Below, piece after piece: positions 1 through 7,397 of a stretch of 62,123 nucleotides of DNA. Position 1 is the stretch's first letter; every line of letters begins with the position of its first letter. The stretch covers positions 1 to 62,123 of the IMG/VR virus record IMGVR_UViG_3300020190_004289; one strand, 5' to 3'. Source of the DNA: a virus. The position numbers were made by a program, and so were the translations under genes. The notes under the pieces were generated by a model, which worked only from the letters and a program-made list of their open reading frames with translations, made no database searches and was not told the origin of the DNA.

Positions 1-668
1 CTGCTTATTCTCATTTAATTGAAACACTGGGTTTGCCAGAAACAATGTACAATCAATTTATGGAATATGATGCGATGAGACAAAAACACGATTATGTGTT
101 AGACATTTCTGGTAAAAACACAACAAAAGAAAATACAGCTACACACATTGCTGTATTTTCTGCATTTACCGAAGGTATGCAATTGTTTAGTTCATTTATC
201 ATGTTACTTAATTTTCCACGCCACGGTAAAATGAAAGGTATGGGACAAATTGTTACCTGGTCGATTGTAGATGAAACCATGCACACCGAATCTATGATTA
301 AACTATTTAAAACTTATATCAGTGAAAATCCAGAAATATGGAACGATACGCTTAAAGCTCAAATCTATACAATAGCAACAAGAATGGTAGAATTAGAAGA
401 AAAATTTATTGATCTAGCGTTTGAGATGGGAGCAATGGAAGATCTAACAGCAGAGGATGTAAAACAATACATTAGGTACATAGCTGATCGTAGATTAATT
501 TCAATGGGTATGAAAGGTATTTTTAAAGCTAAGAAAAATCCGTTACCTTGGGTAGAAGAAATGATTAATGCACCAACTCATACAAACTTTTTTGAGAATC
601 GGGCTACAGATTACGCTAAAGGTGCATTATCTGGTAATTGGGAAGATGTTTGGGGTAAAGCAGCTTAA
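1..668 (+). CDS. nrdB: Ribonucleoside-diphosphate reductase beta subunit, C-terminal part (5' truncated)
   Basis: Class I RNR small subunit, which houses the di-iron/tyrosyl radical cofactor that starts reduction of NDPs to dNDPs in the cytoplasm. The frame is open from base 3, before the first possible start at 33, so the gene enters the window from the left. The motifs EGMQLFSSF and SIVDETMHTESM carry the Glu, Glu and His ligands expected for the second half of the metal site. The end GNWEDVWGKAA is compact and lacks an obvious long acidic tail. Phages of this type use RNR to recycle host nucleotides into phage DNA. The same frame stays open beyond the stop (see 669-746). The family call is secure. 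Confidence 0.95.
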   Translation, partial: AYSHLIETLGLPETMYNQFMEYDAMRQKHDYVLDISGKNTTKENTATHIAVFSAFTEGMQLFSSFIMLLNFPRHGKMKGMGQIVTWSIVDETMHTESMIKLFKTYISENPEIWNDTLKAQIYTIATRMVELEEKFIDLAFEMGAMEDLTAEDVKQYIRYIADRRLISMGMKGIFKAKKNPLPWVEEMINAPTHTNFFENRATDYAKGALSGNWEDVWGKAA

Positions 669-746
669 TGGAGTAAAAATGCAGAACAAAAAGATTGGTT
701 AGTTCAACAAATGAGCCTCGATTTCACTAAGGAGTTTGTTAGTTAA
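669..746 (+). other. Open segment in frame with nrdB after its stop codon
   Basis: Directly after the nrdB TAA (666-668) the same frame reads 25 sense codons to a TAA at 744-746. The peptide begins WSKNAEQKDWLVQQ and ends MSLDFTKEFVS. It has no start codon except an internal ATG at 711 that would give 11 residues. The composition looks coding. It could be the end of a longer ancestral NrdB reached only by stop readthrough, or a gene remnant. I cannot choose between these. Confidence 0.35.
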
Positions 747-772
747 GGACTACATATTAGGTAGGATGTAAT

Positions 773-997
773 ATGAAGATAGTTCCAGTTAATAACATAA
801 TAATTATTCAAGACTTACTTGATACAAAAGCTAGAAAAGAAAAAGAGTTGTTTTTTTACAGTGAGGAGCTTAAAAAGCTACAAGAAAAAATGAAATGGCT
901 TAGGGCTGAAATAAAACTTACAGAAGAAATTATTATTATGATCGAGCATGAAAAAATTATCAACATTAAAGATATGATTAAAAAAGGAGAAGAATGA
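773..997 (+). CDS. Small coiled-coil protein of unknown function
   Basis: A 74-residue, Lys/Glu-rich protein. Residues about 15-65 show heptad-like spacing (KARKEKELFFYSEELKKLQE and onwards), so it is probably a single helical coiled coil. A Shine-Dalgarno-like AGGATG lies just upstream of the ATG. The 3' end overlaps the next gene by 4 bases, indicating translational coupling with the Bax-inhibitor-like gene. No family is recognised; it is called real from its position, coding composition and overlap. Confidence 0.6.
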   Translation: MKIVPVNNIIIIQDLLDTKARKEKELFFYSEELKKLQEKMKWLRAEIKLTEEIIIMIEHEKIINIKDMIKKGEE

Positions 998-1665
998 ATA
1001 CTACTTTGACAGCCACAGAGGCACTTAATACAGCAGTAGCAGGAGTATTAGGACGTATGATGATAGGCGTATTTGCAACAATGGTCGCAGCCGGACTTTT
1101 ATCAGCTTCAGGACTTGTGCCGGTTCTGTTCTCGGGCGTGGTGGGTTGGATTATAGTTTTTTTACCATTAGTAATGAGTCTAGGGTTAATGTGGAAAGGT
1201 GAAAGTTTATCAACAGAAGGAATTAAACTTTGGTACTTTGCGTTTGCAGCAGCAATGGGATTAAGTTTAAGTCTACTATTTTATATTTTTACTTCTGCTT
1301 CCATAGTAATGGCTTTGCTTGGAACTACGGTTAGTTTTGGTGCTCTAGCTGCTTGGGGTTACTTTACTAAACGTGATATTTCAGGCTGGGGTTCTTTTTT
1401 ATTTGCGGGGGTAATTGGATTAATTGCTGCTGGACTTTTAAACATTTGGTTAGAATCTTCTGCTCTACAAATGACGCTAAACGTGCTTACAATCGTCATA
1501 TTCCTTGGTTTAACAGCCTATGACATGAATCGCATTCGGGATATGTTTTGGTCGGCTTCTAGCGCCGAAATTGAAAGGATGCAGTGGTTCGGAGCACTTT
1601 CTCTTTACATTAATTTTATTAATATTTTTGTAAGTATACTTCAATTGTTCGGTAATAAAGAATAA
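994..1665 (+). CDS. Bax inhibitor-1 / YccA family membrane protein
   Basis: A 223-residue, very hydrophobic protein with about seven predicted membrane segments. The C-terminal signature (LGLTAYDMNRIRDMFW, then GALSLYINFINIFVSILQLFG) is typical of the BI-1/YccA family, whose members act as pH-gated Ca2+/H+ leak channels or as modulators of FtsH proteolysis (E. coli YccA). It lies in the inner membrane, between the coiled-coil gene and iscU, and shares one base with iscU (TAATG). A phage copy could damp FtsH or membrane stress during infection, which is inference. GC is slightly higher than in neighbouring genes. Family call good, role unknown. Confidence 0.85.
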   Translation: MNTTLTATEALNTAVAGVLGRMMIGVFATMVAAGLLSASGLVPVLFSGVVGWIIVFLPLVMSLGLMWKGESLSTEGIKLWYFAFAAAMGLSLSLLFYIFTSASIVMALLGTTVSFGALAAWGYFTKRDISGWGSFLFAGVIGLIAAGLLNIWLESSALQMTLNVLTIVIFLGLTAYDMNRIRDMFWSASSAEIERMQWFGALSLYINFINIFVSILQLFGNKE

Positions 1666-2075
1666 TGGCTTACTCAGACAAAGTTATCGATCATTACGAG
1701 AACCCTCGCAATGTAGGTTCTTTTAATAAAAATGATTCTGATGTTGGTACTGGCATGGTTGGAGCACCTGCTTGTGGTGATGTAATGAAGTTACAAATAA
1801 AAGTAAATGAAGATGGAATTATTACTGACGCACGATTTAAAACATATGGGTGTGGTTCGGCGATAGCGTCTAGTTCATTGGTCACGGAGTGGGTCAAGGG
1901 TAAGACGCTTAAAGAAGCAGGAGAGATTAAAAATACTGATATCGCCAACTCGTTATCGCTTCCGCCCGTTAAGATACACTGCTCCATATTGGCAGAGGAT
2001 GCGATTAAGGCTGCTATAGCTGATTATAAGGATAAGTATGTTAAATATAACTCAGAGTGCGCATGCACAAATTAA
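1665..2075 (+). CDS. iscU: IscU-type Fe-S cluster scaffold protein
   Basis: A 136-residue homologue of IscU, the scaffold on which [2Fe-2S] clusters are built from IscS sulfur. All key residues are present at canonical positions: Cys37 and Asp39 (APACGD), Cys63 (YGCG) and Cys106 (IHCS). Residues 99-103 read LPPVK, the motif recognised by the HscA chaperone, so the protein looks competent to use the host HscA/HscB cycle. A short Cys-containing tail (CACTN) follows the family end. The last 38 bases overlap the next gene. No IscS, HscA or ferredoxin gene is seen in the window, so the phage protein must plug into host machinery. Confidence 0.95.
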   Translation: MAYSDKVIDHYENPRNVGSFNKNDSDVGTGMVGAPACGDVMKLQIKVNEDGIITDARFKTYGCGSAIASSSLVTEWVKGKTLKEAGEIKNTDIANSLSLPPVKIHCSILAEDAIKAAIADYKDKYVKYNSECACTN

Positions 2076-2346
2076 TTCTATCCTTTCTGATGATAATTCA
2101 AAATATGTAAGGGCTTTTGTGAAAGGAGGTGGTTGTAGTGGATTTCAGTATGGTTTTACACTTGAAGATGATAAAAATGAAGATGATTTTGTAATTGAAA
2201 ACTTGTTAGTCGATTCCATGAGCATGCAGTATTTTGATGGTGCTACTATTGATTATAAAACAGATAAGCTTCAAGGCTCTTCTTTTGTAATTTCTAATCC
2301 AAACGCAAAAACTACTTGTGGTTGTGGTTCTTCTTTTGCTACCTAG
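2038..2346 (+). CDS. A-type iron-sulfur carrier (IscA/ErpA family)
   Basis: A 102-residue HesB/IscA-like protein that receives clusters from scaffolds and hands them to apo-enzymes. The three ligands are Cys33 (GGGCSGF), Cys94 and Cys96 (TTCGCG). The start at 2038 lies inside iscU in another frame; the N-terminal sequence from there ([16 protein letters not shown]) matches the family start, so this start is preferred. The tight overlap makes iscU and this gene a coupled pair: scaffold plus carrier. ErpA and IscA cannot be separated by eye. Confidence 0.92.
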   Translation: MLNITQSAHAQINSILSDDNSKYVRAFVKGGGCSGFQYGFTLEDDKNEDDFVIENLLVDSMSMQYFDGATIDYKTDKLQGSSFVISNPNAKTTCGCGSSFAT

Positions 2347-2370
2347 ATTCAAGATACAAATGAATAAAAC

Positions 2371-3090
2371 ATGCTTGAGATTATCTATCTTTTAGTGTCT
2401 ACCCACATTACTATAGTGTGTGTAACACTTTATTTACATAGAGGACAGGCACACAGAGGATTTTTATTTCATCCTCTTATAGAGCATTTTATGAGGTTTT
2501 GGCTATGGTTTACAACCGGTATGGTAACAAAGGAGTGGGTAGCTGTTCACAGAAAACATCATAGGTTTTGTGAACAGCCTGGAGACCCTCACTCACCTCA
2601 TATTCACGGAATTTGGAAAGTACTTTTTTCGGGAGCTTTTTTATATGCAGATGCCACCAATGATAAAAAGATGGTTCAGTCTTATGGTATTGGTACTCCA
2701 GATGATTGGATCGAAAGAAATATATACACAAAATACTCGCTACTAGGAGTAATGATTTTACTCATTATTAATACTTTATTATTTCATGGGTGGGGTATAG
2801 TTATTTGGTTAATACAAATGGCCTGGATTCCATTTTGGGCTGCTGGGGTAGTAAATGGTGTAGGTCATTTTGTGGGATATAGAAATCATTCTACAAAAGA
2901 TAAGTCTAAAAATATTATACCTTTTGGGTTTATAATTGGTGGTGAAGAACTTCACAACAATCACCATCAATCTCCAGGTTCTCCAAAACTTAGCAATAAG
3001 TGGTGGGAATTTGATGCTGGATGGATGTGGTATAAATTCTTTAATAAATTTGGATTGATAAAACTTAATAATGAAACAAAAATTTATTGA
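2371..3090 (+). CDS. Membrane fatty acid desaturase (acyl-CoA/lipid desaturase family)
   Basis: A 239-residue integral membrane di-iron desaturase, which inserts a double bond into acyl chains using O2. All three histidine boxes are visible: H23-x4-H28, H60-x2-H63-H64 (HRKHH) and H195-x2-H198-H199 (HNNHH). Hydrophobic segments flank them. It is short for the family, lacking N- and C-terminal extensions. It follows the Fe-S genes and overlaps the dCMP deaminase gene by 20 bases. It may alter host membrane fluidity during infection, which is inference. Electron donor is unknown; none is encoded nearby. Confidence 0.92.
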   Translation: MLEIIYLLVSTHITIVCVTLYLHRGQAHRGFLFHPLIEHFMRFWLWFTTGMVTKEWVAVHRKHHRFCEQPGDPHSPHIHGIWKVLFSGAFLYADATNDKKMVQSYGIGTPDDWIERNIYTKYSLLGVMILLIINTLLFHGWGIVIWLIQMAWIPFWAAGVVNGVGHFVGYRNHSTKDKSKNIIPFGFIIGGEELHNNHHQSPGSPKLSNKWWEFDAGWMWYKFFNKFGLIKLNNETKIY

Positions 3091-3568
3091 TGCTCATATG
3101 AAAGTAGCTGAAGTATATGCTCAGCTATCTCACGCAGTAAGATTAAAAGTGGGTGCTATTGTTGTAAAAGATAATAGAGTAATAAGTATCGGCTATAATG
3201 GAACTCCTGCTGGTTGGGATAATTGCTGTGAGGAGTATGAGTTTATAATGGAAGGGCCAGATACAGATTATCAAACAATGGTTGACGGGGGTTATACTTT
3301 TGGTGCTGATAGGGATACTGTAGGTTATGTTAAGTCAACTACAAAGCCAGAAGTTATTCACGCTGAGTCCAACGCTATAGCTAAATTAGCCAAGAATCAC
3401 GAATCGGGTGATCAGGCAACAATGTTTATTACACACGCTCCCTGTATCGAATGTGCTAAGTTAATTTTTACGGCAGGTATTAAATCTGTTTTTTATAGAA
3501 ACACTTATAGAGATAAAAGTGGTATAGAGTTTCTTAAAAAATGTAACGTAGAGGTAAACCAAGTATAA
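3071..3568 (+). CDS. Deoxycytidylate (dCMP) deaminase
   Basis: A 165-residue cytidine/deoxycytidylate deaminase fold enzyme that converts dCMP to dUMP for thymidylate synthesis. The zinc site is H97-A-E99 with the catalytic Glu, plus P-C125-I-E-C128. An N-terminal segment with GYNGTPAGWDNC is typical of phage dCMP deaminases. It works in the same pathway as the upstream RNR. The start overlaps the desaturase and the stop shares a base with the next start (TAATG). Confidence 0.93.
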   Translation: MKQKFIDAHMKVAEVYAQLSHAVRLKVGAIVVKDNRVISIGYNGTPAGWDNCCEEYEFIMEGPDTDYQTMVDGGYTFGADRDTVGYVKSTTKPEVIHAESNAIAKLAKNHESGDQATMFITHAPCIECAKLIFTAGIKSVFYRNTYRDKSGIEFLKKCNVEVNQV

Positions 3569-3720
3569 TGCAAAAACAGTTTACATGCGCAAGTTGTGAT
3601 GGTGAATTTAAAATTAAACACTCAATGGACGATTCATATTATGAAGTTAACTTCTGTCCTTTCTGTGGAGCTGAGATAGAAGAAGAAGAAGACGATGACG
3701 AAGATGAGTACGACGAATGA
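3568..3720 (+). CDS. Small zinc-ribbon protein with acidic tail
   Basis: A 50-residue gene. Two CxxC pairs (CASC near the N-terminus and CPFC about 25 residues later) form a zinc-ribbon, followed by an almost purely acidic tail (EEEEDDDEDEYDE). Similar small zinc-ribbon proteins are common in T4-like marine phages, with no known function; binding to nucleic acid or RNA polymerase is possible. The ATG overlaps the dCMP deaminase stop and the 3' end overlaps the GIY-YIG gene. Confidence 0.8.
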   Translation: MQKQFTCASCDGEFKIKHSMDDSYYEVNFCPFCGAEIEEEEDDDEDEYDE

Positions 3721-4126
3721 AGAATGTTTTTGGACGTTCGCTGGAAATGAAGTAAAAGAAATTCCTGAGGGAGCTTATGGTTTTGTTTATATCATAACAA
3801 ACCTTATCAACGGTAAAAGATACATAGGAAAAAAGTTCTTTTACACATCAAAAAGAAAACAAGTTAATAAAGTTCGTAAGCGCTATAAGGTAGAAAGCGA
3901 TTGGAGAGAGTATTGGAGCTCTTCGGACGAACTTAAGGCTGATATAGAAAAATTAGGAAAAGAAAACTTTTATAGAGAAATCATACATTTCTGTGACTCT
4001 AAAGGTGTTACTAATTATTTAGAGGCTAAAGAACAATTTCAAAGAGCTGTTTTAGAAAATAAGGAACAGTGGTATAATACTTGGATTATGGTCAGGGTCA
4101 GTAGAAGCCACTTAAACAAACTTTAA
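3704..4126 (+). CDS. GIY-YIG fold nuclease-like protein
   Basis: About 140 residues. The N-terminal motif GFVYIITNLINGKRYIGKKF matches the GIY-YIG nuclease signature (FVYI ... RYIGK), followed by a basic stretch and a conserved-looking LEAKEQF segment that may supply the metal-binding Glu. Related stand-alone proteins occur in T4-like cyanophages. An earlier in-frame ATG exists at 3695; 3704 is chosen because it gives MSTTNEE and less overlap with the zinc-ribbon gene. Whether it is a homing endonuclease or a phage nuclease with another role is unclear. Confidence 0.72.
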   Translation: MSTTNEECFWTFAGNEVKEIPEGAYGFVYIITNLINGKRYIGKKFFYTSKRKQVNKVRKRYKVESDWREYWSSSDELKADIEKLGKENFYREIIHFCDSKGVTNYLEAKEQFQRAVLENKEQWYNTWIMVRVSRSHLNKL

Positions 4127-5001
4127 TGTTTTTTGTTTTTCTTTTATCCTTTTCTGCAATACTGCTTTCAGCAGTAGCTGCCTACTATTCTATAGTGGGT
4201 TTAGTTGCTATCTTTCCTACAGCTGCCTGGCCAATTATAATAATGGGTATCAGTTTAGAATTTTCTAAACTTGTTTGTGCTTCTTGGCTTTATAGAAACT
4301 GGAAAACCTCTGCTCTGTCTATGAAGTATTATTTTATGACAGCAGTTGTTATCCTATCGTTCATAACCTCAATGGGAATCTTTGGTTTCTTATCGAAAGC
4401 TCATTTAGATCAAACTACTATTGGTTCAGATTCTTCTATTGAACTTAAAATAATTGAAGATGAAATACTTGGTGAAAAGAAAAGGATAGAAAATGCTCAA
4501 AGATCTCTTACTGCTCTCGATCGACTGGTTGATCAAAGTGATGTTGACGCCGCTATTAAGATACGCAATTCGCAAGCAGGGGAACGTAAGCGACTGGTTT
4601 CTGAAATTAGTTCTGCGAATACAGCTCTTAAGGATCTCAATACTAAAGCAAGTCCGCTTAGAAAAGAATCAAAACGAATTGCTGCTGAAGTTGGACCTAT
4701 CAAGTATATCGCTGATCTTATCTACAGAGAATCGACTGAAAGCACACTTGAAGCTACTGTTAGAGCGGTAATTATTTTAATAGTTATAGTGTTTGATCCA
4801 CTAGCGATTATTCTTCTTGTTGCAGCTAATAGGGAATATAAATTACTGCCTATAAAAAATACTTTCGAAGAAAAAAGAACTAAAAAAATTATAGAAGATT
4901 ATTCTCGTAATCGAGATAATAAAAAAGTAACTTTAGACAAAAGCAAGATCTATGAAATACCTTCAGACATCTTAGAAAAAGTATTTAAACGTAAAAAGTA
5001 A
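4126..5001 (+). CDS. Conserved membrane protein with central coiled coil
   Basis: A 291-residue protein with three N-terminal membrane segments (about residues 2-24, 33-55 and 65-90), a charged coiled-coil domain (about 95-190), and another hydrophobic segment (about 212-240) before a basic cytoplasmic tail. Similar uncharacterised proteins sit near replication genes in T4-like marine phages. Its ATG overlaps the stop of the preceding gene. The topology suggests an inner-membrane anchor with a helical stalk. Function unknown. Confidence 0.7.
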   Translation: MFFVFLLSFSAILLSAVAAYYSIVGLVAIFPTAAWPIIIMGISLEFSKLVCASWLYRNWKTSALSMKYYFMTAVVILSFITSMGIFGFLSKAHLDQTTIGSDSSIELKIIEDEILGEKKRIENAQRSLTALDRLVDQSDVDAAIKIRNSQAGERKRLVSEISSANTALKDLNTKASPLRKESKRIAAEVGPIKYIADLIYRESTESTLEATVRAVIILIVIVFDPLAIILLVAANREYKLLPIKNTFEEKRTKKIIEDYSRNRDNKKVTLDKSKIYEIPSDILEKVFKRKK

Positions 5002-5004
5002 CAG

Positions 5005-5032
5005 TTGATTTTTATTTTTATTTTAGTATAAT
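5005..5032 (+). promoter_or_regulatory. Sigma70-type promoter upstream of rnh
   Basis: TTGATT (5005-5010), a 16-base AT-rich spacer, and TATAAT (5027-5032), placed in the 57-base gap before the rnh start. The element resembles host sigma70 promoters and probably drives early or middle transcription of rnh and the genes after it. Confidence 0.6.
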
Positions 5033-5058
5033 CGGGTAGTCTAACTTAAGGAAATAAA

Positions 5059-5943
5059 TTGATCATTGTAGATTACTCTCAGACCATTATTTCAAATTTA
5101 ATGGCTGAGTTAAACGGTCAAAAAGATGTAGACTTAGAAGTAGATCTTCTAAGACACATGGTTATAAATACGATTAGAAGCCACTATACGAAGTTTAAAG
5201 ATGAGTATGGTGAGTTGGTTATTGCCTGCGATAGTAAAAAATATTGGCGTAAAGAATATTTCCCTTATTACAAAGCTAACCGAAAAAAGCTTAGGGAAGA
5301 GTCTGGATATAATTGGAACTTAATTTTTGATACTATTAATTTACTTAAACAAGAACTTAAAGATCACTTTCCATATAAGGTAGTAGAGATTCTCGATGCA
5401 GAAGCAGATGATATTATTGCTTCGCTCTGTAAGTGGTCTCAGGATAACGACTTACAACTTAGGGGTTTAATTTGGGAACCTAAACCAGTTTTAATTATTT
5501 CAGGCGACCACGATTTTCTTCAACTACAAAAGTACGAAAACGTCAGTCAATATTCTCCAATACAAAAAAAGTTTGTTAAGGCAACTAAAAAATCCTCTGA
5601 GATAGTTTTAGAACATATTCTTAAAGGGGACAAAGGCGATGGTATTCCAAACGTACTAACATCAGACGACTCAATTGTAAATGGAATAAGACAAAAACCT
5701 CTGTCATCTAAAAAACTATCTGAGTGGGTTGGTGATCCAATCTCTATGCCTCGGGATGATAATTTTATTAGAAATTTTCAACGAAATAAAACTCTTGTAG
5801 ACTTATCACAAATACCTTCAAACGTTGAAAACGAAATACTAAATACATTTACAAACCTAGAATTAAAAGACAAATCTTTACTTCTGGATTATTTTATTAG
5901 CCATAAAATGAAAAATATGATTGATTTATTAGAGGAATTTTAA
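5059..5943 (+). CDS. rnh: T4-type RNase H (5'-3' exonuclease, FEN-1 family)
   Basis: A 294-residue protein matching T4 RNase H (305 aa), which removes RNA primers from lagging-strand fragments. Asp-rich metal sites are visible: VDYS at the N-terminus, CDSKKYWRKEYFPYYKANRK, the LDAEADDII cluster, SGDHDFLQL, and KGDKGDGIPN (helix-hairpin-helix-like). The start is a TTG at 5059 preceded by AAGGA at good spacing; no ATG gives the conserved IIVDYS start. It is followed without a gap by DUF6433, and in T4 it also sits near dsbA, 33, 59 and 32. Confidence 0.9.
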   Translation: MIIVDYSQTIISNLMAELNGQKDVDLEVDLLRHMVINTIRSHYTKFKDEYGELVIACDSKKYWRKEYFPYYKANRKKLREESGYNWNLIFDTINLLKQELKDHFPYKVVEILDAEADDIIASLCKWSQDNDLQLRGLIWEPKPVLIISGDHDFLQLQKYENVSQYSPIQKKFVKATKKSSEIVLEHILKGDKGDGIPNVLTSDDSIVNGIRQKPLSSKKLSEWVGDPISMPRDDNFIRNFQRNKTLVDLSQIPSNVENEILNTFTNLELKDKSLLLDYFISHKMKNMIDLLEEF

Positions 5944-6453
5944 ATGTCCCAATATCTTGTTTCTGAAGTCTTTAGTATGGTTGAGAAAGCAAAAAGTAAA
6001 GATGAAAAGGTTGCTATTTTAAGAAAGAATAATTTTCTAGCACTTATTGCGCTTTTACAGCTTTGTTATCATCCCGGTAAAAAATTACTACTTCCAGAAG
6101 GTACTCCTCCTTACAAAAAAGAAGAAGACAAACCTATTGGATATCATCAAACGACTCTTACTTTAGAGTTAAAGCGTTTTTATATCTGGATTGATCCTAA
6201 CGTAAATGTTCCTCGCTTAAAAAAAGAAGCCCTTTTTATAGAGATGCTAGAGGGCCTTCACTATACCGAAGCAGATGCACTTTGTGCTGCTAAGGATTCG
6301 AGACTAACGTCAATCTATCCTTCCCTTACAGAAGATCTAATTAGAGAAGCACTCCCTGATATCCTTCCTCCTAAAGTTGAAATAAAGGAGGAACCTAAAC
6401 CAAAAAAGTCTTCTTCCAAAAAGTCAAAAGTTACTACAGAAGCTTCTTTGTAA
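5944..6453 (+). CDS. DUF6433-like conserved T4-like phage protein
   Basis: A 169-residue protein conserved in marine T4-like phages; function unknown. Recognisable stretches are EKVAILRKNN, LLLPEGTPPYKKEED, ALFIEMLEGLHYTEADALCAAKD and LTEDLIREALPD. The C-terminal 25 residues are Lys/Glu/Pro/Ser-rich and carry two A-rich codon runs that look like -1 slippery sites. It begins immediately after rnh and probably belongs to the replication and recombination cluster. Confidence 0.75.
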   Translation: MSQYLVSEVFSMVEKAKSKDEKVAILRKNNFLALIALLQLCYHPGKKLLLPEGTPPYKKEEDKPIGYHQTTLTLELKRFYIWIDPNVNVPRLKKEALFIEMLEGLHYTEADALCAAKDSRLTSIYPSLTEDLIREALPDILPPKVEIKEEPKPKKSSSKKSKVTTEASL

Positions 6454-6569
6454 AAAAAGAAATTATTGTTGATGAATGGAAAGTAAAAGGAGAAGCTTTA
6501 AATAGAATCTCCGATTTTTCTAAAGTAACTTTTACTAATAAGTTACGATTGAAAAAATATACAAAGTGA
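6402..6569 (+). other. Possible -1 frameshift extension of the DUF6433 gene
   Basis: In the -1 frame relative to the DUF6433 gene an open stretch without ATG, GTG or TTG start runs to a TGA at 6567-6569. Its distal part reads KKEIIVDEWKVKGEALNRIS, then DFSKVTFTNKLRLKKYTK, which looks coding. Heptamers A AAA AAG (6402-6408) and C AAA AAG (6417-6423) in the zero frame are in the correct phase for -1 slippage and would join the two. Alternatives are a decayed gene or a non-standard start. Confidence 0.4.
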
Positions 6570-6577
6570 GTTATGAT
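6549..6577 (+). promoter_or_regulatory. Sigma70-type promoter
   Basis: TTGAAA (6549-6554), a 17-base spacer and TATGAT (6572-6577), 14 bases before the next ATG. It overlaps the end of the open -1 frame described above. Probably serves the 6591 gene and dsbA. Confidence 0.55.
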
Positions 6578-6590
6578 ATAGTTTTACATA

Positions 6591-6911
6591 ATGGGGCATT
6601 TCGTGGGACTAATTTATACATCTGTAAAATCCAAGTGGTCTAGTAAGAAAAAAGTACATCCTTATTCTAAAGTAAAAAGGGACTTTATTACTTCTGTAGC
6701 TATTCCTCACATCAAGCCTTTTGTTAGAGAAACTTCTAATAGCGATATACCAAGTCATTCATCAAATGGATATGCTTGTGGTGCTAGAAAAGAGGATAAG
6801 GTTTATACTGGTGACAAAATGATTGGAATTGGTACATTGCATAAGTCAAATGCAGTACCTGTTTTTTGTAACGATGAAGCCGTAGCAATGGCTAAGATGA
6901 GAAGAGGTTAG
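6591..6911 (+). CDS. Conserved hypothetical T4-like phage protein
   Basis: A 106-residue basic protein. The C-terminal motif MIGIGTLHKSNAVPVFCNDE, followed by a short MAKMRR end, resembles a small protein conserved in T4-like cyanophages near dsbA. The N-terminal half is Lys/Ser-rich. An in-frame GTG at 6603 is an alternative start. No catalytic motif is seen; function unknown. Confidence 0.65.
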   Translation: MGHFVGLIYTSVKSKWSSKKKVHPYSKVKRDFITSVAIPHIKPFVRETSNSDIPSHSSNGYACGARKEDKVYTGDKMIGIGTLHKSNAVPVFCNDEAVAMAKMRRG

Positions 6912-6914
6912 ATT

Positions 6915-7235
6915 ATGGTAAGAGACGATGTTAGTAAAAAAAGAATTAAAAAAGCTTTGGAAGAGATTAGTGATTCTATGACTCGCACAGAGTCGGATAG
7001 GTGTCTAATTAAAGAGATTGTAAAAGATGTATGTGAAGAATTTCAAATTAATAAAAAGACTTTCCGTAGAATGGCTAAAACATACCACAAAAGAAATTTC
7101 TCTGTGGAAGTTGCTTTAGATCAAGAATTTGAAACTATGTACGAAACTATAACCAACGAAACAACTCTATCTCAATCAAATGAGAGTGGTGTTGAAGAAA
7201 GTAAAGATGGGTCCATTATACATTTTAGAGTATAA
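6915..7235 (+). CDS. dsbA: DsbA-like double-stranded DNA-binding protein (late transcription)
   Basis: A 106-residue protein similar to the T4 DsbA family of dsDNA-binding proteins that enhance late transcription. The helical N-terminal half (KRIKKALEEISDSMTRTES, then LIKEIVKDVCEEF) and the helix-turn-helix-like KKTFRRMAKTYHKRNF match homologues in T4-like cyanophages. It lies 3 bases after the preceding gene and overlaps the next. In T4 dsbA also lies between rnh and gene 33. Confidence 0.8.
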   Translation: MVRDDVSKKRIKKALEEISDSMTRTESDRCLIKEIVKDVCEEFQINKKTFRRMAKTYHKRNFSVEVALDQEFETMYETITNETTLSQSNESGVEESKDGSIIHFRV

Positions 7236-7386
7236 AGAACGAGACTCTAGGGGTAGGGAAAAAAACTCCAAGCATGTGGGAGTTTTTAAAACTATTGACG
7301 ACTTGGAAAAAAAGAAGGCTGAGATATTGCATACTTTAACTAAGCAAATATCTTTTCAAGTATACGTTTCGGAAAAGGTATTCTAA
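7207..7386 (+). CDS. Small hypothetical protein
   Basis: A 59-residue basic protein starting MGPLYILEYKERDSRGREKN. The ATG at 7207 is preferred over the one at 7180 because an A/G-rich Shine-Dalgarno-like stretch precedes it and the overlap with dsbA is shorter. A short beta-rich start followed by a helix (IDDLEKKKAEIL) suggests a compact domain. No family recognised. Confidence 0.5.
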   Translation: MGPLYILEYKERDSRGREKNSKHVGVFKTIDDLEKKKAEILHTLTKQISFQVYVSEKVF

Positions 7387-7397
7387 TAAATAAACAT

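Noticed and set aside
1694-1987. Antisense open frame over iscU
   Set aside because: IscU conservation on the plus strand explains the region; the antisense peptide has no recognisable features.
7385-7392. AATAAATA late-promoter-like box
   Set aside because: It ends only 5 bases before the ATG at 7398, in an early-type region, so it would give a leaderless transcript; probably chance in AT-rich DNA.
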